Source of the DNA: Dryas octopetala
Taxonomy: Eukaryota > Streptophyta > Magnoliopsida > Rosales > Rosaceae
DNA: 64,000 nt
Direction of reading: 5' to 3'
Assembly: GCA_963921425.1 (NCBI GenBank)
Contig: OY992838.1
Span: 7,936,001-8,000,000, forward strand
Position numbers and translations under genes: made by a program. Shown here piece after piece: positions 59,488-64,000 of the stretch. The notes beneath the pieces are model-generated. The model saw nothing but the letters and a program-made list of their open reading frames with translations. It made no database searches and was not told the origin of the DNA. The number at the start of each line of letters is the position of its first letter. Within the stretch, counting starts at the first letter, position 1.

Positions 59488-60780
59488 GAATGTTAGGTGG
59501 TTTCGGGTTTGAGAGTCCAGATGCAGATCCTATGTTGCTAGATCTTGTAATTTTGAACTTACGAAAGATAGTTATTTTGTGAAATAGACCAAGCACTTCC
59601 AAATGGTTACTTTCTTTTCAACACGCCATTAGCTTATTGTCATTAGCAGCACTACGTGGGAAACATGATAAGTAGTTTAGAGTTACTGTACAGGATTATT
59701 ATAAACAAGAGAACAAACATGATCTAGTTCCTTTCACGCTCATATAATGAAAACACCACCCTTAGTTGAAATATAGATCATTTTTGTCCCGGCAATTACA
59801 CTAAGCTTGCGGATTGAAATCATGCGTGGATTTAATAAAAGGAAACACACAGACACATATCTTTCTTGCTTCTGGACAAAGAGTCCGTGAAGGAGCCCAA
59901 AATTTTAGATTCACGAGCAGGAATTCATCAAACTGTGAACCCGTGCCACTATATGTTGTGATCAAACATAAACTAATAATTCTGTGTTGAAAAATTTATG
60001 TTCTAATAGTAAAAAAGTAAACCCGCACATTAAGATTCAAGAGTCTAATTCGAAATATAGTTAACTACCTTATTAAATAACTCTAGGGAGAGGGGTTTCT
60101 ATAGAAAGTTAAGATATGTTGATGTGTGATTGAGCCATGTCACAAATTAGAGGAAGATCACTTTTGAGCGGTTCAAAATATCTAAAATTCTTATACTATA
60201 TTAGATTTCTTTTCATTATTAATTTAAACGAAATTAACGATTTGTATTCAATTGCTATCTTATTAGAAGTACAGATTAAAATTACTAAAATAAAAAAAAT
60301 TGACACCAAAGTAAAAATTATGTGAAAATACAAAAACCAAAAGTGTCATTTTGACCTTTAAATAAACACATAATTTCCCTCCCAATAGGTTTGTAAATGA
60401 AGCACTAAGCACATCTTTCCTTGACTCTTTGAAGCTTGAACCTGTGGTGGAGATTACTAATCAACGAGCTAGGAAATGTCAATTGTGTCACGTCTAAGAC
60501 GAAAGCAAGCATGGTACCAAAAGATGCATGGGTCCAAGCCATGACTCCATAGTCCATAACACTCGGCTTTGTGCTACAAGTGCCAATGTGCCATAGCATG
60601 ATTGAAATGTTTTGTTTTTGGCATTTTTATAGACCAAAGTCGACGACTCGAAGTACGTGGTTGGACCCATCTTCACAATATCACTATAGTGGCCGACCCA
60701 TACCCCACTTGATCCCACTAATCTCGCCGAGTCCAACCCATTGAATTTTCTTCACCACTCTCACTCTCATTCTCACTTCT
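59488..60780. other. Intergenic between RFC4 and the small basic protein gene
   Basis: 3' untranslated DNA of RFC4 up to about 59620, then AT-rich DNA. The part at 60380-60730 has a more balanced base composition but no recognised gene; it is likely upstream DNA of the next gene. Confidence 0.45.
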
Positions 60781-60781
60781 T

Positions 60782-60790
60782 TATATATAC
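60782..60790 (+). promoter_or_regulatory. TATA box of the small basic protein gene
   Basis: TATATATAC about 65 bases before the ATG at 60852, preceded by a C/T-rich stretch. Position and sequence fit a plant TATA box with a short leader. Confidence 0.5.
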
Positions 60791-60851
60791 ATAATACCCA
60801 TATGGCCATATCACACAATTAGAGAGTAGAGACTGCTTCACTGAAAAAACA

Positions 60852-61430
60852 ATGGCTATAGATGAATTTGATCATGATGATGAGTGCTTCACAAAACCCG
60901 GAGCAGTTCCATTCAAGTGGGAGATCCGACCCGGTGTTCCCAAAATCCAAGCCCAACAACAGAAACAGCCTTATAATAATAATCACCACCTTAACCTCAA
61001 ACTCAAACCCCCACCATCCGGGTCACTACTCTTCCTGCCTCCACCGGAGCCCCGGACCCGCTCATTCCGCTCACCCTCTCGAACCCGTTCGGAGCGCTGG
61101 CGGTTCGACCAGCAACCCAGTATGCTCGCCCGACGACCCGAGATCGTTTCCTCAGTTGGGTGCTTCTTGTCTCCTCTTCTGAGGCGAAGAAAGACGAGTA
61201 AAAGGGGGAGCAGAAATTCAGTACCCGGACCCGCAAAGTCCGAACCCGATGACTACAGTTCGGACCTCGAAACGCTGGCCCGGTGGTCGCTGTCTTCCCG
61301 AAAAACGCTGCTTTCACCGTTCCGCGGTGGTGACTCGCCGACACCCACGTCGTTGTCGTCTTTCTCGTCCTACCAGTCGTCCCCGCGACCCGTATGTGAT
61401 GCTGAGTGGGCCGGGTTCGGACTCTTCTAA
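60852..61430 (+). CDS. Small basic proline/serine-rich plant protein (DUF688-like N-terminus)
   Basis: A single open exon of 192 residues. The N-terminal motif CFTKPGAVPFKWEIRPGVPK is the conserved mark of a plant family of unknown function (DUF688-like). The remainder is rich in Pro, Ser and Arg with no predicted fold, for example FLPPPEPRTRSFRSPSRTRS and SLSSFSSYQSSPRP. It has a basic patch LLRRRKTSKRGSRN that could be a nuclear localisation signal. The C-terminus ends WAGFGLF. Its place next to RFC4 matches At1g21695 in Arabidopsis (from memory, annotated as hydroxyproline-rich-like). No signal peptide, so secretion is unlikely. Function unknown. Confidence 0.85.
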   Translation: MAIDEFDHDDECFTKPGAVPFKWEIRPGVPKIQAQQQKQPYNNNHHLNLKLKPPPSGSLLFLPPPEPRTRSFRSPSRTRSERWRFDQQPSMLARRPEIVSSVGCFLSPLLRRRKTSKRGSRNSVPGPAKSEPDDYSSDLETLARWSLSSRKTLLSPFRGGDSPTPTSLSSFSSYQSSPRPVCDAEWAGFGLF

Positions 61431-63104
61431 GAAACTACTTGAATGATATACTTACTTCTACAGCATATATAGCTCTTTCTTCTACCTTACTGTATCGCAA
61501 GCCCACCATGGTTAAGTGCTTGCTGGGTAGCTCTCTAGTCTCTCTAGTCATTGAAGACTAAGAAGAGTCGAAGCTTTTGTTTTGTGTCTTTTTTCTTTTT
61601 TTCCCATTATATGCCAAAAAAATTAAAGTAGCTTTTTATATTAGTCAGAAATCACAAGGTCATGCTGATACTTGATCTTTGATTCTTTGTCATATATTGA
61701 ATGTAGTTGTGGAAAAAGGGAGGGATCGACTTTCTTATGAATTCAAAAGGAAATTAATAAAGATGAAGATGCTTTTTGAAAGTCACTCCCTCTCTTTTCT
61801 TTTTCTTAGACTTGCCTTTCAATAATATTTTTTGGTCAAAAACTTTCAATAAGTTATAAAAATATAAGAAAATTCCACATATTTGTGCAAATTATGCTGG
61901 GTGTGTTAAGATTGAAATTAAGAGATACCATTTTGCCATTCCACAAATTGTTTATGCTCTCATTTTTATTATATTATGTTTTTACATGGATTAACAGTAT
62001 TATAGTATATATGTATACCAAGTAGCTAGCTAGTGTGTTATCTCAACTTTGTTAGAAGAGGTCCAAATTCTAGGGGTGGGCATTGAAACCGATAACTTGA
62101 CGTACCGCTCCAAACCTAATCCACGGATGGTTTAGATAAGTTTTGTAAATATTTTTTATTGGGCGATTTCCATAATGGAACCAAACCACACAATGTGGAT
62201 TGGTTATCGATTACCATACCCTAACCCGTTGGTTAAAACAAACCGAACTGATTTTGTATATTAAATTAATATAATATTATAACTTAAATTTTCTTAAAAG
62301 TTTTTATGGCTTTCTAACACTTAGCTTTTATGTTTTCCATTGTGGTTGGTTATGAACTTAAAACATAGAACTTGGACTTATATGTTGAATCTTAATTTCT
62401 TTGGTTTTGGAATGCATGGATGATGATTGAATATTAGGAATCTGTATGCTTAAATTATGTTTAATGTACGTGGGATAATTGAATGTTAGGAATTGGCCTA
62501 AAAACAAGTTAAATGTGGGTTATTTTAATCCAAATATTTTTGCAAAATTTGGGCCGAAAAAAAAAAAGTTGGGCCTTACTATTTGAAGAATATTGTTGGC
62601 CCTTGAAAAAATTGAACCAATCTAGTCCAAACCAATGTCGACATACGGCCCACACAGTTTTAGGCTATCATGATTTGAAAATAGTTTGAGAAAATGCCAT
62701 ATAAATTATAATGATAGTTTGGTGATGGTTTTGGCTCAAAATTGAGATCAAAATTGAGATCAAAATTGAGATCAAAATTGAGAAAGTTTACAATTGGCTC
62801 AAATCTGGGATCTTTTTTTTTTTATTTTTTTTTAAATGCCCACTAGCCCAGTAAAAATGGGCTGATCAAATTGTCATCCCAAAGTTCCATCTAAACCCGA
62901 AAGCCCAACTCAGTTTCCATCTTTCATCTCCGAATTTCACACCACCTTCTTCCCTCCCAACTCCCAAGTCCCAACCAGCACTTTGAACAACACCATCAAT
63001 GGAGTGCTCAACCAAATCCTCATCTCATCAAACCCAGAACCCACATCACTCATTTTACACCATTGCTTCATAATTTTCACCAAAAAGAGAAAACAATACA
63101 AAAT
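61431..63104. other. Intergenic between the small basic protein gene and the PPR gene
   Basis: AT-rich DNA. Short inverted GGGGTGGGCAT (62073) and ATGCCCAC (62836) could be the ends of a decayed hAT-like element. A four-copy tandem of the unit TCAAAATTGAGA lies at 62735-62785. From about 62880 a C-rich leader leads to the PPR gene. Confidence 0.45.
62735..62785. repeat. Four-copy tandem repeat of ATTGAGATCAAA
   Basis: The unit CAAAATTGAGAT is repeated four times head to tail, the last copy changing to GAGAAAG. Simple tandem duplication about 330 bases before the PPR start. Confidence 0.9.
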
Positions 63105-64000
63105 ATGAACCACTCGAGACCTCTGTACCGCAACTACACACCTATAATGAACCAAGTCCTCACGGCCATGCTCAAAAACCAACCCTTCGATTCCAAGCTC
63201 GCAGCTTCAGCCACCTCCACCATCGACTCTCAAACATGGACCTCCGACTCAGTCTCCCAAGTCCTGAGCTCCATACCCAGGTTCTTCTTCCAGTCCCCTC
63301 GCTCCATCGGTCGCCAAACGGGTTTCCGACACCGCGCTCCATTAAAACAACGCAACCTCAAACAAGAATCATGGAGGTTCCATAACGGCGTGCTCGTTCT
63401 TGGCCCAGCTGCCCACAGAGACCTTGACAAGGTCAAGCTGGGATTGGACAGAGCACTCGAATTCTACTACTGGGTCGAAACCCATTTTGGGTTTGCCCAC
63501 AATGAGCGAACTTGTAGAGAAATGGCTCTTGTTTTGGCTAGAGGGAATAGGTTGAAGACCCTTTGGGATTTTCTTAAAGATATGTCGAAGAGAGGAAGTG
63601 GTGGGCTTGTGACGACCCAGACTGTAACGTGTTTGATAAAAGTTCTAGGAGAGGAGGGCTTGGTTAGTGATGCATTGGCTGCTTTTTATAGAATGAAGCA
63701 GTTTCATTGTAAGCCTGATGTTTATGCTTATAACACTGTTATTTATGCTCTTTGCAGAGTTGGGAACTTTAACAAGGCCCGGTTTTTGTTGGAGCAGATG
63801 GAGTTGCCCGGGTTTAGATGCCCGCCGGACACGTTTACTTATACCATTTTCATTAGTTCTTATTGTAGATATGGTATGGAGACTGGGTGTAGGAAGGCCA
63901 CAAGGAGGCGCTTGTGGGAAGCAAACCACATGTTTCGGGTTATGCTTTTCAAAGGCTTTGCTCCTGATGTTGTCACCTACAATGCTTTGATCAATGGTTG
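63105..64000 (+). CDS. Pentatricopeptide repeat (PPR) protein, 5' part
   Basis: The frame from the ATG at 63105 stays open for about 298 codons and runs off the window. The start MNHSRPLYRNYTPIMNQVLT is chosen as the first in-frame ATG after the C-rich leader; an ATG at 63147 is an alternative. N-terminal residues up to about 100 are rich in Ser, Arg and Gln, fitting an organelle targeting peptide. From about residue 130 helical repeats appear, for example FCKPDV-like HCKPDVYAYNTVIYALCRVG near 203 and FAPDVVTYNALING at the edge. P-class PPR proteins bind organelle RNA to stabilise or process it. The location next to cyclin A1 and AAP3 recalls Arabidopsis At1g77405 (from memory). Truncated only by the window. 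Confidence 0.88.
   Translation, partial: MNHSRPLYRNYTPIMNQVLTAMLKNQPFDSKLAASATSTIDSQTWTSDSVSQVLSSIPRFFFQSPRSIGRQTGFRHRAPLKQRNLKQESWRFHNGVLVLGPAAHRDLDKVKLGLDRALEFYYWVETHFGFAHNERTCREMALVLARGNRLKTLWDFLKDMSKRGSGGLVTTQTVTCLIKVLGEEGLVSDALAAFYRMKQFHCKPDVYAYNTVIYALCRVGNFNKARFLLEQMELPGFRCPPDTFTYTIFISSYCRYGMETGCRKATRRRLWEANHMFRVMLFKGFAPDVVTYNALING

Noticed and set aside
62073-62844. GGGGTGGGCAT and ATGCCCAC as ends of a hAT-like element
   Set aside because: The inverted match is only about eight bases, no target duplication is visible and the interior shows no supporting structure.
1-64000. CRISPR arrays, rRNA or tRNA genes, bacterial-type operons
   Set aside because: None seen; the tandem arrays are microsatellites or transposon subterminal repeats, and the gene structure is that of a plant nucleus.

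Overview
The window is nuclear DNA from a flowering plant, most likely a rosid eudicot. The genes have many short GT-AG introns, and the intergenic DNA is AT-rich and full of small transposons. From memory, gene content and order recall two Arabidopsis chromosome 1 segments, one around At1g21660-At1g21695 (auxilin-like, TolB-like propeller, RFC4, small basic protein) and one around At1g77380-At1g77405 (AAP3, CYCA1, PPR). These look like two halves of one ancestral block. One run of 200 Ns (25793-25992) shows that this is a draft assembly.

Layout. 0.3-5.0 kb: auxilin-like J-domain gene (+), followed by an unrecognised small gene or remnant. 8.9-17.8 kb: two tandem amino acid permease genes (-) duplicated together with leader and promoter. 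18.3-24.2 kb: a CACTA-type DNA transposon that carries Ulp1-like protease exons plus captured pieces of an ankyrin-TPR gene and the first exon of a ubiquitin-conjugating enzyme. 24.8-25.3 kb: the 3' part of a calmodulin gene abutting a second CACTA-like end. 28.6-31.9 kb: type I signal peptidase-like gene (-) with apparent frame breaks. 33.5-36.9 kb: a LINE-type RNase H relic and a foldback MULE-like element split by a hAT element. 37.3-39.4 kb: secreted TolB/PD40 propeller gene (+), then a receptor-kinase fragment. 40.3-53.5 kb: two tandem A1-type cyclin genes (-). The second has a young, short Ty1/copia-type LTR element in its first intron. 53.9-55.1 kb: a second foldback element related to the one at 34-37 kb. 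55.9-59.5 kb: replication factor C subunit 4 (+). 60.9-61.4 kb: small basic proline/serine-rich protein (+). From 63.1 kb: start of a PPR gene (+) that runs off the window.

Functionally this is mostly housekeeping: clathrin uncoating, amino acid transport, cell-cycle control and DNA replication. The cell-cycle genes carry fitting promoter motifs: two E2F-type sites sit just upstream of RFC4, and a cluster of AACGG (MSA core) motifs lies upstream of the first cyclin but not the second. The most unusual material is mobile: the gene-capturing CACTA element, the nested foldback/hAT pair with target duplications, and a hairpin element placed inside the promoter of one permease copy.
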